The notes: generated by a model not told the origin, from the letters alone. A DNA stretch of 64,000 nucleotides from Stomorhina lunata (GCA_933228675.1 OW121743.1:96597998-96661997), one strand, 5' to 3'. Counted from the first letter of the stretch, positions 25,090 to 36,616 are shown. Translations and numbers: made by a program.

Positions 25090-25710
25090 GTGAGTCTTAA
25101 AACTAACTTCATATTTTAAGACAAAAATATATTTATGTTAAGAACTTAAATATAAAATTTTATCATATAAAATTATTCTATACAAATCAATAACATTTCT
25201 CCCCCTGATTAGGCAGTGTAGTAAATTTCTAAACCTTATAAAATTTCTCTTCGTATTATTGTAATAGATTAAATTCCTTTATGGCGAGTTAAGTATAAAT
25301 TCGAGGTAAATGTCTGTGCTAAAGTTTGGTATGGTGTATATAAACATTGCCACAAGCCATAGTGGTGTAATCACCAATATCATGTTAATGCAGTACATAT
25401 AGAACTGTAAAATCAACAGTAATATTGTGTTTGTATGTTAAGCAAGTTCGAAGTGTTAACAGAAAAATGGTGAATTTTACATAAAAAATCTATGGGTGCA
25501 GGACCACGCTAAAACTGCCTTACCATTTGGTGAATAAAATTACTTATAAATGATTCCTTAAAAAATATTTAATCCACTTATATATTAAAAGTTGTCTAAA
25601 GCGAAAATAAAATAATATTTTTAACAAGGAATATATTACCAAAACAACATGTTGCTTTTTGGAAAAAGAAGACATTTTAGAGACTTTTGATACCACAAAA
25701 ATTAGTACAT
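25090..25710 (+). other. Intron sequence after the innexin exon
   Basis: Starts with the strong donor GTGAGT at 25090. No further exon or repeat recognised. Confidence 0.6.
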
Positions 25711-28158
25711 ATGAAGACCTTATGTTGAAAGTGAATTAAGTCCATTTTTTAAATTGAGATTTAAAGGGTTTTGCGTTTTAGTGTTTTTAAAAATATAGGT
25801 GACCAATCTTAGTCAATTAAATCTTTAGTTTTGACAGAACTTATCAAATTTATTCTTTCATAAAAACCATTTAGAAATGAGTTTTTTAGGGGGTTGAATG
25901 GACTTATACAACTTTTAAAACAAACATTTTAAAATATTAATTTTTTGAATTGAAAAATGTATGGGACTTAAATTAATTTCAAAACAAATAATATCTTTAT
26001 TATTGGTTTTGTACGAAAAAATTTTTACTTTTGAATTGAAAAATGTATGGGACTTAATCCACTTTTAAAATAAATAAAACGAAAAAATTTGTTTCAAAAA
26101 ATTTTGCCAAATATTTTTCATAGCAAAATTCTTATGAAAAGTAAATTTTCGAAAAAATTCCCATAAAACGTAAATTTTTGAAAAATTTCCTATAAAAATT
26201 TCCTATAAAAAGTAAATTTTTGAAAAATTTTCCATAAAAAGTAAATTTTTGAAAAATTTCCTATAAAAAGAAAATGTTTGAAAAATTTCCTCTAAAAAGT
26301 AAATTTTTGAAAAATTTCCTCTAAAAAGTAAATTTTTGAAAAATTTTCTATAAAAAGTAAATTTTTGAAAAATTTCCTATAAAAAGTAAATTTTTGAAAA
26401 ATTTCCTATAAAAAGTAAATTTATGAAAAATTTCATATAAAAAGTACATTTTTGAAAATTTTCCAATAAAAAGCAAATTTTTGAAAAATTTCCTATAAAA
26501 AGTAAATTTTTGAAAAATTTCCTATAAAAAGAAAATGTTTAAAAATTTCCTCTAAAAAGTAAATTTTTGAAAAATTTCCTATAAAAAGTAAATTTTTGAA
26601 AAATTTCCTATAAAAAGTAAATTTTTGAAAAATTTTCTATAAAAAGTAAATTTTTGAAAAATTTCCTATAAAAAGTAAATTTTTGAAAAATTTCCTATAA
26701 AAAGTAAATTTTTGAAAAATTTCCTATAAAAAGAAAATGTTTGAAAAATTTCCTCTAAAAAGTAAATGTTTGAAAAATTTCCTCTAAAAAGTAAATTTTT
26801 GAAAAATTTCCTCTAAAAAGTAAATTTTTGAAAAATTTTCTATAAAAAGTAAATTTTTGAAAAATTTCCTATAAAAAGTAAATTTTTGAAAAATTTCCTA
26901 TAAAAAGTAAATTTTTGAAAAATTTCCTATAAAAAGTAAATTTATGAAAAATTTCATATAAAAAGTACATTTTTGAAAATTTTCCAATAAAAAGCAAATT
27001 TTTGAAAAATTTCCTATAAAAAGTAAATTTTTGAAAAATTTCCTATAAAAAGAAAATGTTTAAAAATTTCCTCTTAAAAGTAAATTTTTGAAAAATTTCC
27101 TATAAAAAGTAAATTTTTGAAAAATTTCCTATAAAAAGTAAATTTTTGAAAAATTTCCTATAAAAAGTAAATTTTTGAAAAATTTCCTATAAAAAGTAAA
27201 TTTTTGAAAAATTTCCTATAAAAAGTAAATTTTTGAAAAATTTCCTATAAAAAGTAAATTTTTGAAAAATTTCCTATAAAAGTAAATTTTTGAAAAATTT
27301 TTTATGAAAGTAAATTTTTGAAAAATTTCCTATTAAAAGTAAATTTTTGAAAAATTTCCTATAAAAAGTAAGTTTTTGAAAAATTTCCTAAAAAGTAAAT
27401 TTTTGAAAAATTTCCTATAAAAAGTAAATTTTTGAAAAATTTCCTATAAAAAGTAAATTTTTGAAAAATTTCCTATAAAAAGTAAATTTTTGAAAAATTT
27501 CCTATAAAAAGTAAATTTTTGAAAAATTTCCTATAAAAGTAAATTTTTGAAAAATTTTTTATAGAAAGTAAATTTTTGAAAAATTTCCTATAAAAAGTAA
27601 ATTTTTGAAAAATTTCATATAAAATGTAAATTTTTGAAAAATGTCTTATAAAAAGTAAAATTTTGAAAAATTTAATATAAAAAGTAAATTTTTGAAAAAT
27701 TTCCTATAAAAAGTAAATTTTTGAAAAATTTCCTATAAAAAGTAAATTTTTGAAAAATTTCCTATAAAAAGTAAATTTCTGAAAAATTTCCTATAAAAGT
27801 AAATTTTTGAAAAATTTCGTATAAAAAGTAATTTTTTGAAAAATTTCCTATAAAAAGTAAATTTTTGAAAAATTTCCTATGAAAAGTAAATTTTTGAAAA
27901 ATTTTCTATAAAAAGTAAATTTTTGAAAAATTTCCTATAAAAAGTAAATTTTTGAAAAATTTCCTATAAAAAGTAAATTTTTGAAAAATTTAAATTTAAT
28001 TACAAAATATTTGACTGTCAATATTTTAGTAAATTTTGTAAATTTAAAGTTAATTGTTTCTCGCATAGTAAGATCCACAATTGCAGAACCTTTCCCAATC
28101 ATTAACACAATTTTTTTTGGAATGTGGACTTATTCCACTTTCAAAATAAAGTCTTCAT
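25711..28158. mobile_element. Inverted-repeat element carrying a 29-bp satellite array (family S, copy 1)
   Basis: The left end reads ATGAAGACCTTATG then TTGAAAGTGAATTAAGTCC. The right end, on the opposite strand, reads ATGAAGACTTTATT then TTGAAAGTGGAATAAGTCC. The AAGTGGATTAAGTCC-type module recurs inside the left part in inverted orientation near 25905, 25965 and 26050. The core is a long satellite array. The right 170 bp (27990-28158), reversed, matches 45174-45345 at roughly four bases in five. No protein is encoded; the frame at 27981-28175 is repeat sequence. Class unknown. Confidence 0.75.
26100..27990 (-). repeat. 29-bp satellite array 3 (ACTTTTTATA variant, minus orientation)
   Basis: About 65 units. 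In minus-strand sense each is GGAAATTTTTCAAAAATTT followed by ACTTTTTATA. Marker variants (ATTTATGAAAAATTTCATAT, AGTACATTTTTG, AAAGCAAATTTTTG, AAAATGTTTAAAAATTTCC) recur in the same order about 521 bp apart (for example near 26425 and 26946), so blocks of about 18 units were duplicated together. Confidence 0.95.
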
Positions 28159-29249
28159 TTAATTTCGTATGGTAATAGAAAAGCTCTACTAACTTTCATT
28201 TAAAAGCCCAGTGTTATAAAACTATAAATCTTGTCATTAGAAGAAAGTTTTTAATATATCTTTATTAATAAAATTTATACATTTATTTAAACTTTCAATA
28301 AATATTGACATATTATAGCCATTAAATATATTTTTAGCATCTAAGTTCTAAATCAAAATGATCATAGAAAATATTTCTTTTTTAAATAAAATTTTGAACA
28401 AATGCTTTTATATAGGCATATGTACATATATTGGACCCAAACAAATATCAAATGAAAAAATAAATAGAGCAAATCCATTGAAATGCAACAAGAAGCATCT
28501 TAACAATAAATGAAGAATTGAAAAATAAAATACTCTGTTCTTAAAATTTCTTTTTTCCTACTCCCTAATGGAAATTTTGTATCTAAATTTACATATTTGT
28601 AAAAACACTTAAATATAAGAGTCAAACAAACAAGAAAAAAGACGGAAAAACGAGACAGACGTAAAGAATAATTATTGTATTTTGTTTTTTTCTTTTCTTT
28701 GGGTGTTATAGAAACCACTTACTAAATTTTAAAATAAATATAACATTTTGTTAAGAAAAACTCTCACTATTTGTTATACAAATAAATGAAAAATCTAAAT
28801 TGAACCAAAAATACAAACAAAACAAATGAAATTGTAACATTTTCGAATTTATGAAAAATTACATACATTCACACTGAACTAAGGAGCTGTCGTTAATTTA
28901 TGAAGATGTTGTTGGTGATAATTGAAGTGTATTGAGTTCGTGTGATTTTTTTAGGTTTTTGTTTGCTCTATAAAAAAAAGATTGGCTAAAGAAAAAACCA
29001 AAGCTTCTTATTTAGAAAACGTCCATTTAGACGTCTGTGCCGGAAACGTAAAACTATAGTGCATAAATTGTGTCTATACTTTAGAGGCATTAATCCAATT
29101 TAACCCTTTAAGGGATTTAAAAGAGGTATTTTTTGACATTAGAAAGAATATAAACAGAATTTATGTTGGGGATAAATACGTAGACTCACTTGTAAAGATT
29201 TTTGTTACAAAATTTGTATATGTAAACATTATTGAAGAAAACTTTAAAT
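28159..29249. other. AT-rich intron-like sequence
   Basis: No exon or known repeat identified. The minus-strand frame at 28500-28718 has no recognisable features. Confidence 0.5.
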
Positions 29250-31950
29250 GAAGAAGATGAAAACTGAAAAATATTTGTGTTTTGTTCACTCGATAATCTG
29301 CGCTTTTACTTATGGTTTATGAACATAATTCTTAAAAATTTTGTTTGTAAAATAAGTAATAATGCGAGGTTTTCGATCTGTCTAAATTTGGGATATTCCT
29401 CCTGAAGAGATGGCCTAACCAAACATCGAAACACGTCAAGGAATTTGGGTTTCTCCGCAAACATTTTTTGGCTTTTTATCAATAATTTGGTCCGTTACAT
29501 TAATAAATAAATGAAACAGATTTGGGATCAAATACGAATATTTTTTCTTTTTGAAAACTTTTTGTTATAAAATTTTTAGATGTAAAAAATTTAATAGAAC
29601 ATTTTTTTCATTTGGGAATTAATTATTCGAACTTTAGAATTAATTGAAAAATTAGGTTTTAATCAGGCTTGAGTTCATTTAATTTTTAAATTATTAATTT
29701 TGAAAATCAAAAAAGTAAGTGTAGAGAAAAACTGAAAAAATTATTTTTGAACGCGGATAGTGGATTGCAATTTCTGTCCCACCACAGGACGTCATCAGCA
29801 CTTAGCGCCCTCGACCACAGTCTAGTTATTAAATTGCAGAGATAATCATCTCTGCAATTTTCCTAATTCACCTAATTTTTCAATCGAAAATTTTTTTCTC
29901 TAAAAATATTCATATACATTTCATTTTGAAATTTTTAAATGTAAATATTTAAAATGATGTAAAAATTTTTATTAACATGTTTTGGTCTAAAAACCTTATT
30001 TCTAATTTTTTGATACAATTTTAATTATATATTTTATGGAAAAAAATTATAGCAAATTTTTAATGCAATCAATTTTCGTCAAAAAATTTGTTTGGTCTTC
30101 TTATATAAGTTCATAGAAATTTTGCTGATGTAAAATTTTCAGTAAAAATATTTTGATGTAAAATATTCATTAAAGCATTTTTGATCTAAAATTTTGATAA
30201 AAAAATATTTGGCTTAAAAATATTGAATATAAATGTGTGTAAAAACATTAAAAAAATCTTGTTATGTATTTTTAAAGAAAATTTGTTGATATAATTTATT
30301 TCCAAAAATTTAGTTCTTAACATTTTTATAAAAAAAATTAAAAATTTTGGTATAAATTGATTTGGATAAATTGATAATTTTGAATACAAAAATTTATTAA
30401 ATATTTTTGTCAAAATAGATTTAAAAACATTAATAGAAAATCTTGTGATATAAAAAGATAAAAGTAAAAAAATTTGTGTGTTTCTGTTCGGAAGATAATT
30501 TTTGCTTTATGCTGTTATTTGTTTAGACACTATAATTCGAATTTATTTTGTCTTGCAAAATACATATAATGTGTTGTTTCCATCTGCCTTTAAATATGGC
30601 TTACACCAACATTCATTGGTTTTATCGAAAAATTTTTTATTATAATAGTAAATAATTGTTATAAATTGGTATCCTAGTGCAATATACTAATATAATACTT
30701 GTTTGACATCCCATTATATTTCAGAAAAATTTTTAAGTAAAACTTTTTTTTACAATGTTGTTGATATAAAAAGTTACATAACAAAATTTTTGTTTAAGAA
30801 ATTGTATAAAAAATTTATAAAAAAAAAATTTTAAGCAAAATTTTCATAAAAAAAATTCGATGTAAAATTTTCATATAAAATTTTTCGATGTAAAATTTAT
30901 ATAAAAAGTTTTTCGATATAAAATTTTTCAAAAGAAAATTTTTTGATGTAACTTTTTTTTTTAATTTTGCAAAATTTTTAAAATTATTTAATGTAAAATT
31001 TTTTAATACAAAATTTTTTGATGTTAAATTTTCATATAAAAATTTTTTGTAAGATTTTTGTTTTAAGAATTTTTATGTCAAATTTTTAAAGAAAATGTTT
31101 TTTGATGTAAAAATTTTTATGTCAAATTTTTAAAGAAAATGTTTTTTGATGTAAAAATTTTGATGGGAAATTTTTGAAAGTAAAAATTTAAAAAAAAAAA
31201 AATTTTGATGTAAATTTTTTTTTAAAAATTCTTCAATGCAAAATTTTCATAGAAAATTATTTAATGTATTTAATAAAAAAATTTTTGATTTTTTTTTTTT
31301 TTGTAAAATTTTTTATAAAAAAATTTTTTCGATGTAAAATTTTTAAAAGAAAATTTTTTGATGTAATTTTTTCTTTTAAATTCTTCGATGCAAAATTTCA
31401 TAGCAAATTATATAATGTAAAATTTTTTAATACAAAATTTTTTGATATAAAATTTTCATATACAATTTTTTTTTGTAAAATTTTTTTATAAGAATTTTTA
31501 TATAAAATTTTTAAATAAAATTTTATAAAAAGTTTTGTGATGTAAGAATTTTCATTAGAATTTTTTTTATTTCAAAAATTATACCTAGAAAGAGATTTTA
31601 TAGTAAAATTTGTTTTAAAAAAATAATAAAATAGTCGGGATGTAAATATTATTCGAAAAGAAGAGTATTCGCATTTGATCCCAAATCTGCTACATTTATT
31701 TATTAATGTAACAGACCAATTTATTGATGAAAAGGCAAAAAATGTTTGCGGAGAAACCAAAATTCCTCGACGCGTTTCGATGGTTGGTTAGGCCATCTCT
31801 TCAGGAGGATTATCTCCAATTTAGACAGATCAAAAGCCTCGCATTATTACTTATTTTACAAACAAAACCTTAAAGAATTATGTTCATAAACCATAAGTAA
31901 AAGCGTAGATCATCGACAGAACAAAACACAAACAATTCAGTTTTCATATT
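29250..31950. repeat. Foldback-like element with about 300-bp inverted arms and a degenerate internal array
   Basis: The left arm (about 29250-29550) and right arm (about 31655-31950) are inverted copies. Both contain the phrases GAAGAGATGGCCTAACCAA, TCTCCGCAAACATTTTTT, and TTACATTAATAAATAAATG. The interior from about 30050 to 31600 is a decayed repeat of TTTTTTGATGTAAAATTTTC-like units, about 30 bp each. The frames at 30186-30413 and 31264-31491 are translations of these units. Additional arm fragments at 30475-30680, 32010-32060, 32560-32720 and 58670-58870 show the family is dispersed. Confidence 0.75.
29831..29860. repeat. Perfect 13-bp-arm hairpin
   Basis: AAATTGCAGAGAT, a four-base loop AATC, then the exact complement ATCTCTGCAATTT. 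It follows a short stretch (29755-29825) much richer in G and C than its surroundings. Function unknown. Confidence 0.85.
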
Positions 31951-32800
31951 CCTTCACATCTCACATTCTTGCTGCAGCCGTTGGCTACTATGTGCAGAAT
32001 GCTGTGCAGAAGCTGATCTACGATTTTACTTATGATTTATTAACATAATTCTTAAAGGTTTTGATATAACAATTTGCATAAAAAAATTTTTAATTTAAAA
32101 TTTGCATAAAAAAAATTTAAATGATATTTTATGATGTAAAATTTTTATAGACAATTTTTCAATGTAAAATTTTCCATTAAAAGTGATTGGAAATTAAATG
32201 TACAAAACAAAAATTTTACATATAAAAATTTACATAGACAATTTTTCAATGTCAAAATTTTTTTGATATAAAAATTTTTCATGGAAAAGGTTTTGACGTA
32301 AAAATTTTCGTTATAGAAAAAATTTCCCATATATGTTTAAGACAAAATTTTTGGGTATGATAGAAAAAAAATTATTTATACTCGTATAAATTTTTCGATG
32401 TAAAGAATTTTTTACCAAAAATTTTTAATATAGAAATCTTCTTAGAAAAATTTTCAAAATAAAAATTTTCTTTTCTTTTTTTGGAAATAATTTTAGACAT
32501 ATAAAATACTATTAATTTTTTTTTAATATTTGGGACATCAAACATTTAATTAAAATGTTTTACTGTAGTGTATTGCACTAAAATCCCAATTTGTTGCGAT
32601 TAGTTATTATTGTAATGAATAAATAAATAGTTTTTTGATAAAACCAAAAAATGTTGGTGGGGGAAACCTTTCCTCGACGCGTTTCGATGGTTGGTTAGGC
32701 CATCTCATCAGGAGGATTATCCCTAATTTCGATTACATAATAGAAATTTTGTTGAAAATAAGAAAATTCTAAATTTTTCCGATGTCAACATTATAAATAC
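31951..32800. repeat. Partial second copy of the 29.25-31.95 kb foldback family
   Basis: 32010-32060 repeats the left-arm phrase ending AACATAATTCTTAAAG. 32640-32720 repeats the inverted arm (ACGCGTTTCGATGGTTGG, GGCCATCTCATCAGGAGGA). Between them lie decayed GATGTAAAATTTT units. The arms are shorter than in the first copy. Confidence 0.65.
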
Positions 32801-33370
32801 GATAAAGACAAATATTTGCTAAATTTGGCCATCATACAAACATTTTTTCAAAACTTCTGTATTCTGTTTCCGTCATTTGGATTATATGAGAGCTAGGGTC
32901 AAACGTGGACCGATTTTCTCGAAATTTAGCAAGTGGATTACAGTTTTTACAAGAATTACGATGCAAAAAATAAACTCAAAATTCTCATTATCTTTAGATT
33001 TACGAGCTTTTCAGTGATGTTTGTCTCAATTAGTGCGTTTTTAAAGAAGAATTTGTATGGGAGCTATGGTCAAATGTGGTCCGATTTCGATTATATCAAT
33101 TCCGGGAAGTGGGACCTATGGGAGGTACCATAAATAAGGGACCGATTTTGACGAATTTCAATAGCCATGGTCCCACTATCAAAAAAATGATGTGTACCAA
33201 ATTTCATCAAATTATCTTTAGAATTGCGAGTCGCTAAATCGACTCAGAAAGTGATTCTAAGCCTATTGGTATATTAAAAGATGGGTCTAAGACCAATTTC
33301 TATGTGTTACATACATCAGCACAAACTTATAATACACTTTCCACCTATGGTGGTGAAGGGTATAAAAATG
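32801..33370 (-). repeat. R1 interspersed repeat, inverted copy
   Basis: Reverse-complement match to R1, from the GACAAATATTTGCTAAATT end to CACCTATGGTGGTGAAGGG. Blocks shared with 52685-53168 include GGGACCTATGGGAGGTAC and AATAGCCATGGTCCCACTAT. The terminal palindrome end is missing. Confidence 0.85.
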
Positions 33371-35124
33371 TTATAACTAAAAATAACGCATTATTAATTT
33401 TTTATGGTGTAAAATTCATTCATTTTTAATTTGATCATACAAAATGTCAAAAATGTCTATTTAAAATATTTTAATTTATATTACTACTACCCTCAAAGTG
33501 TTAATATGATTTCTGTCAATATGTATGTAAAATAAAATCCGCCAGTTTTATGGATTCCGATATGATATCTCCCATTGTTTAAATTGGCGTTACTTTTTGT
33601 TCTGAGACCGAAACTGAACAGCAATTTGTATGCATTTTTATCCTTACAAAAAAAAAAAAAAATCCCAGTATAGTTGAATGTGTCCATAAACTTTTCTTAA
33701 TGTTCAAATGGAAATGGAGGAAAAAAATTAAATAAAAACAAAAGCAATATCAAATATAAAACAAGAAAGAAAATGAAACAACTTAAAAATTTGTATCATC
33801 ATTAAAAAGTAGACTTATTGCAATTGTTGAATGTTTCGGATGCAGCAAAGACAGCGGAATAGCATCAATATCAACATCATCAGTATCAGCCAGCATCATC
33901 TTGATGTATTTGGGCAAGAATCCAAATGCATTTCATTAAAAACACTACGAAGCAAGTAACAGCACTAGCATTATATAGGGATTTTTTTTCGAAAAGTCTA
34001 AAAACTAAAAAGAAAACGGCTAAGAAAATGGAAAAAACTAAAGGAAACATATAAATTTATAACCAAACAATAAGTATTATTGTTAAGAAATCAATTCAGA
34101 TTTCTTGTAAAGTACAATATTTGCACTGTTTCATTAGTAACATTTTCATTTCCTTGCAAGAAAACATATGTCATTTGTATATGGCCACATGTGGCAGAAT
34201 TATGAGGAAAAACAACCACAACAACAATGATAGAAATGAAGAAAAAAGTGCAAGCAACTAGACAGACAGCCACATATGAGACAAGACAAAATGGACGTGA
34301 TTTGTTATAAAAATCTTAACACGACATTGAAGTTTTGTGACGACGATTGTAGATACATTTTGTAGTAAAGACAGACATTTTCAAAAAACAAAAAAAATCT
34401 AAAATAATCTTGATAAAATTGCTAACAAGCAGCAGAAAAAGCCGGCAGATAACAAAAATTTCAAGTGCAAGAGCAATAATGCATTAAATTTTAAATATAG
34501 ATTTTTTTTTTCGAAATGTACATCTTCTAAAAGGTTTTTGCTTTTAAAAAGAACCTTAAAAATTCTACTTGTTCTTAAACATTTATATTTTCTTAATTTT
34601 AATTAAAACAAAATTTTACATCAGTTTTTAATCTAAACTCATCACTACTCATGTCATTAACACTCTAGCCAAACGTTTCCCATTATTTTCATGCTAGAAT
34701 TACCTTCATATATATTTTATATTTAATTTGACTAAAAATGATGTTGGCTCATAAAACATTTTACAAAATAGGTCAACCATCTCTGATTCCTCCTATTAAC
34801 TAAATGTTGCATCTATTCGCTTAGCCCCCAAGTTAACAAAGACATTAATTGAAGGCTATTTTGTGCTCTCCTCGTCTGAATATGTCTCGAAACTTTGCAC
34901 CTCTTGTAGATAAATCAATTTGAAACTATATAGATACATTTTTTTTTTATTAGTATTTTTAGGTTTATTTAATTGTTTAAATATTTAACAAAAACAAAAA
35001 AAAAAAAAAAAGAAGCGGTGTCAATAAAATAAATGGACAGACGAACAAGACAAGGAGACAGACAGGCCAAATAAACATATATGTCAAAATTTATTAATAA
35101 GCTAAATAATGGGTATGTGTAGGC
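33371..35124. other. Intron-like unique sequence
   Basis: Mostly non-repetitive. 33820-33920 and 34100-34350 are of higher complexity than average, but no coding frame has recognisable features. A+T low-complexity runs lie near 34500 and 34995. Confidence 0.5.
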
Positions 35125-35253
35125 AATGGAGGATGATGAAATACACTCTACAATGCATTTGAATTCCGAAGTGAGTCTAATTGATCAATATATCACTTAT
35201 GGAAAACTTTTGCGTTGTTCTGAGCTTTGTTGGAAAAAGTGTCTAATAGACAC
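35125..35253 (+). repeat. Unit 1 of a tandemly duplicated segment (left part, interrupted by BEL)
   Basis: GATGAAATACACTCTACAAT and the following AATTGATCAATATATCA recur at 44087-44150. Unit 1 resumes after the retrotransposon at 43537 and ends near 44069 with AAAGCTTACC-type and CCTGTAGC words. Matching words close unit 2 near 45165. Confidence 0.75.
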
Positions 35254-35563
35254 TGGTGGTGTAACAAGCAAATATTTTCCTCGTGAAATTGATATTGAAT
35301 AAGAAAATTGGGGGTTTAGTTTTGGGGATTCAATTAAAAGAACAATGTTCTTTTTGCGGTATACGCACCTTTATTGTTTGACTTCAATTTGGTAAGTAAG
35401 AAACTACAACTTGCTTAATTTACAGCAAAGCAAGACGGATAAAAATGACAGCATTAAATACAAGAGAGAGTGCTGTCAGGAGATTGGAAATTTCCATTCT
35501 CTCCTGCACACTTAGGGCTATAAAATTAGCACTAATATAAAAAATGATTTCCATACTTAAACA
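35254..35563 (-). repeat. 3' LTR of the BEL element
   Basis: 310 bp; I found no difference from 43222-43531 on reading both. In element sense it starts TGTTTAAGTATGG and ends TTACACCACCA. A polyadenylation signal AATAAA lies at 35370-35375 (minus sense). Just beyond it is a 19-bp palindrome AAAAGAACAATGTTCTTTT (35336-35354) that could fold at the RNA 3' end. The minus-strand frame at 35420-35614 overlaps the LTR and is not a gene. Confidence 0.95.
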
Positions 35564-35576
35564 TCCCGCCCCCCTT
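35564..35576 (-). promoter_or_regulatory. Polypurine tract for plus-strand priming
   Basis: Directly next to the 3' LTR, the element-sense sequence is AAGGGGGGCGGGA, purine apart from one C. Position and composition fit a PPT. Confidence 0.8.
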
Positions 35577-35768
35577 GCTGTAATTAAGAGACTAAGAGAT
35601 ACAGATACTTTCATAATATAAAATATTTAAAATAAAGTATAAATTCAACTTAAAAATAATTGTTTTAAAATTCAGATACAAGTATTATTTATCTTAAAAT
35701 ATATTAATACTTATCGATATACGTATTATAAAAAGAGAAAAGGGTGATGACAGCAAAGGACTGTTATT

Positions 35769-36584
35769 TTAGACCCCAAAGGAACCAATTAATATCCAGC
35801 CTAACATGGTGTCTTGGGCCATTGGGCAGCTCACAGTAGCTGGCTGAATGTTAGGTCTTATCAACCGGGGATAAATGTCAGCGCCAAGAATAAAGTTGAT
35901 TTCCTGATTTACATAAAAATTGGGGTCTGCCAAGCGAATATTGGTATACAAGTCAGCAACTCTATCGTCTAGTTTCTCCTTTGGTTGGATACGTGGCAGA
36001 TCGAGGTCAATTTTCGCCTTAATCGTGTAGCTTACACCGGCATCATAGCGGTTCCGTATATTTAAAGTGCACCAACGGTCAGCACCAATCTTTTCTTCCG
36101 TCATTTTGTAGCGTTTGGCAAGATACTCAGCGATGGAGCTCGCTTCCGCGCAGGGATTAAGTAATCCCCTAATATTGCGCCATTCTTTTCCAAATTCCAT
36201 CTTGACAACGATAGTAGGAAGAAGAGTGATTGTACGTTGGTTGGTGGTGTTCGGATGACTTTCAGAGACATTTCTCTCTTGCCGGTTTTCCCGTAGGCGT
36301 TTATGTTGGTGCAGCAAAGTATGGTGCTTTCCTCGACATTGGCGGCATCGTTCTGAGCTGCGACAGCGATTAAGAAGATGCGAGTGACCAAGGCAGTTTT
36401 CGCAATAGCGATGTCGTTTGACGGCCTTGAGTTTATCCACAACGTTCATCCTCTTAAATTGGATGCATCTAGTGAGAGCGTGATCTTGTCTACATAGACG
36501 GCAATCATATGAAGCTTTGCGCTGACTTTTAGATCTGCTTCTTTGTTCTAAAGGAGATAGACTTCTTCGTTGTTGGCGTGGCAT
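35769..36584 (-). CDS. Third ORF of the BEL element: CCHC-knuckle plus retropepsin-like protein with catalytic Asp replaced
   Basis: An intact 271-residue ORF from ATG at 36584, in the 3' position where env would be. An Arg/Ser-rich N-terminus (1-25) is followed by three Cys/His clusters: C28-C31-H35-C40, C61-C64-H69-C74, and C80-C83 with H87, H88 and H92. These are arranged like the clusters in this element's own pol frame. Residues 125-271 resemble a DUF1758 retropepsin: FILGADIYPRLI and MLGWILIGS align with LLIGGDVYPKIL and VFGWIVTGK of the pol protease. Where the pol protease has its catalytic IDSA, this protein has LLNPCAE, so Asp is Asn (N143) and it should be proteolytically dead. There is no signal peptide or membrane segment, so it is not an envelope protein. 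The pol stop lies 33 bp upstream. A TTTAATTACAG acceptor 8 nt before the ATG suggests expression from a spliced RNA. Role unknown; RNA or DNA binding and interaction with Gag are guesses. Confidence 0.85.
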   Translation of the reverse strand: MPRQQRRSLSPLEQRSRSKSQRKASYDCRLCRQDHALTRCIQFKRMNVVDKLKAVKRHRYCENCLGHSHLLNRCRSSERCRQCRGKHHTLLHQHKRLRENRQERNVSESHPNTTNQRTITLLPTIVVKMEFGKEWRNIRGLLNPCAEASSIAEYLAKRYKMTEEKIGADRWCTLNIRNRYDAGVSYTIKAKIDLDLPRIQPKEKLDDRVADLYTNIRLADPNFYVNQEINFILGADIYPRLIRPNIQPATVSCPMAQDTMLGWILIGSFGV

Positions 36585-36591
36585 AGCAGTT

Positions 36592-36612
36592 GCTGTAATT
36601 AAAGATAAAAAT
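36592..36612 (-). promoter_or_regulatory. Candidate 3' splice site for the third ORF
   Basis: Element-sense TTTTTATCTTTAATTACAG, then CAACTGCT and the ATG at 36584. The pyrimidine-rich stretch, the CAG and the 8-nt distance to the start make this a good acceptor. No transcript evidence is available. Confidence 0.5.
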
Positions 36613-36616
36613 ATGA

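Noticed and set aside
26100..27990. Regular short repeats that could suggest a CRISPR array
   Set aside because: Units are head-to-tail with no unique spacers, in a eukaryotic context; this is a satellite.
35420..35614. 64-codon minus-strand frame at the element end
   Set aside because: Mostly LTR and purine-tract sequence.
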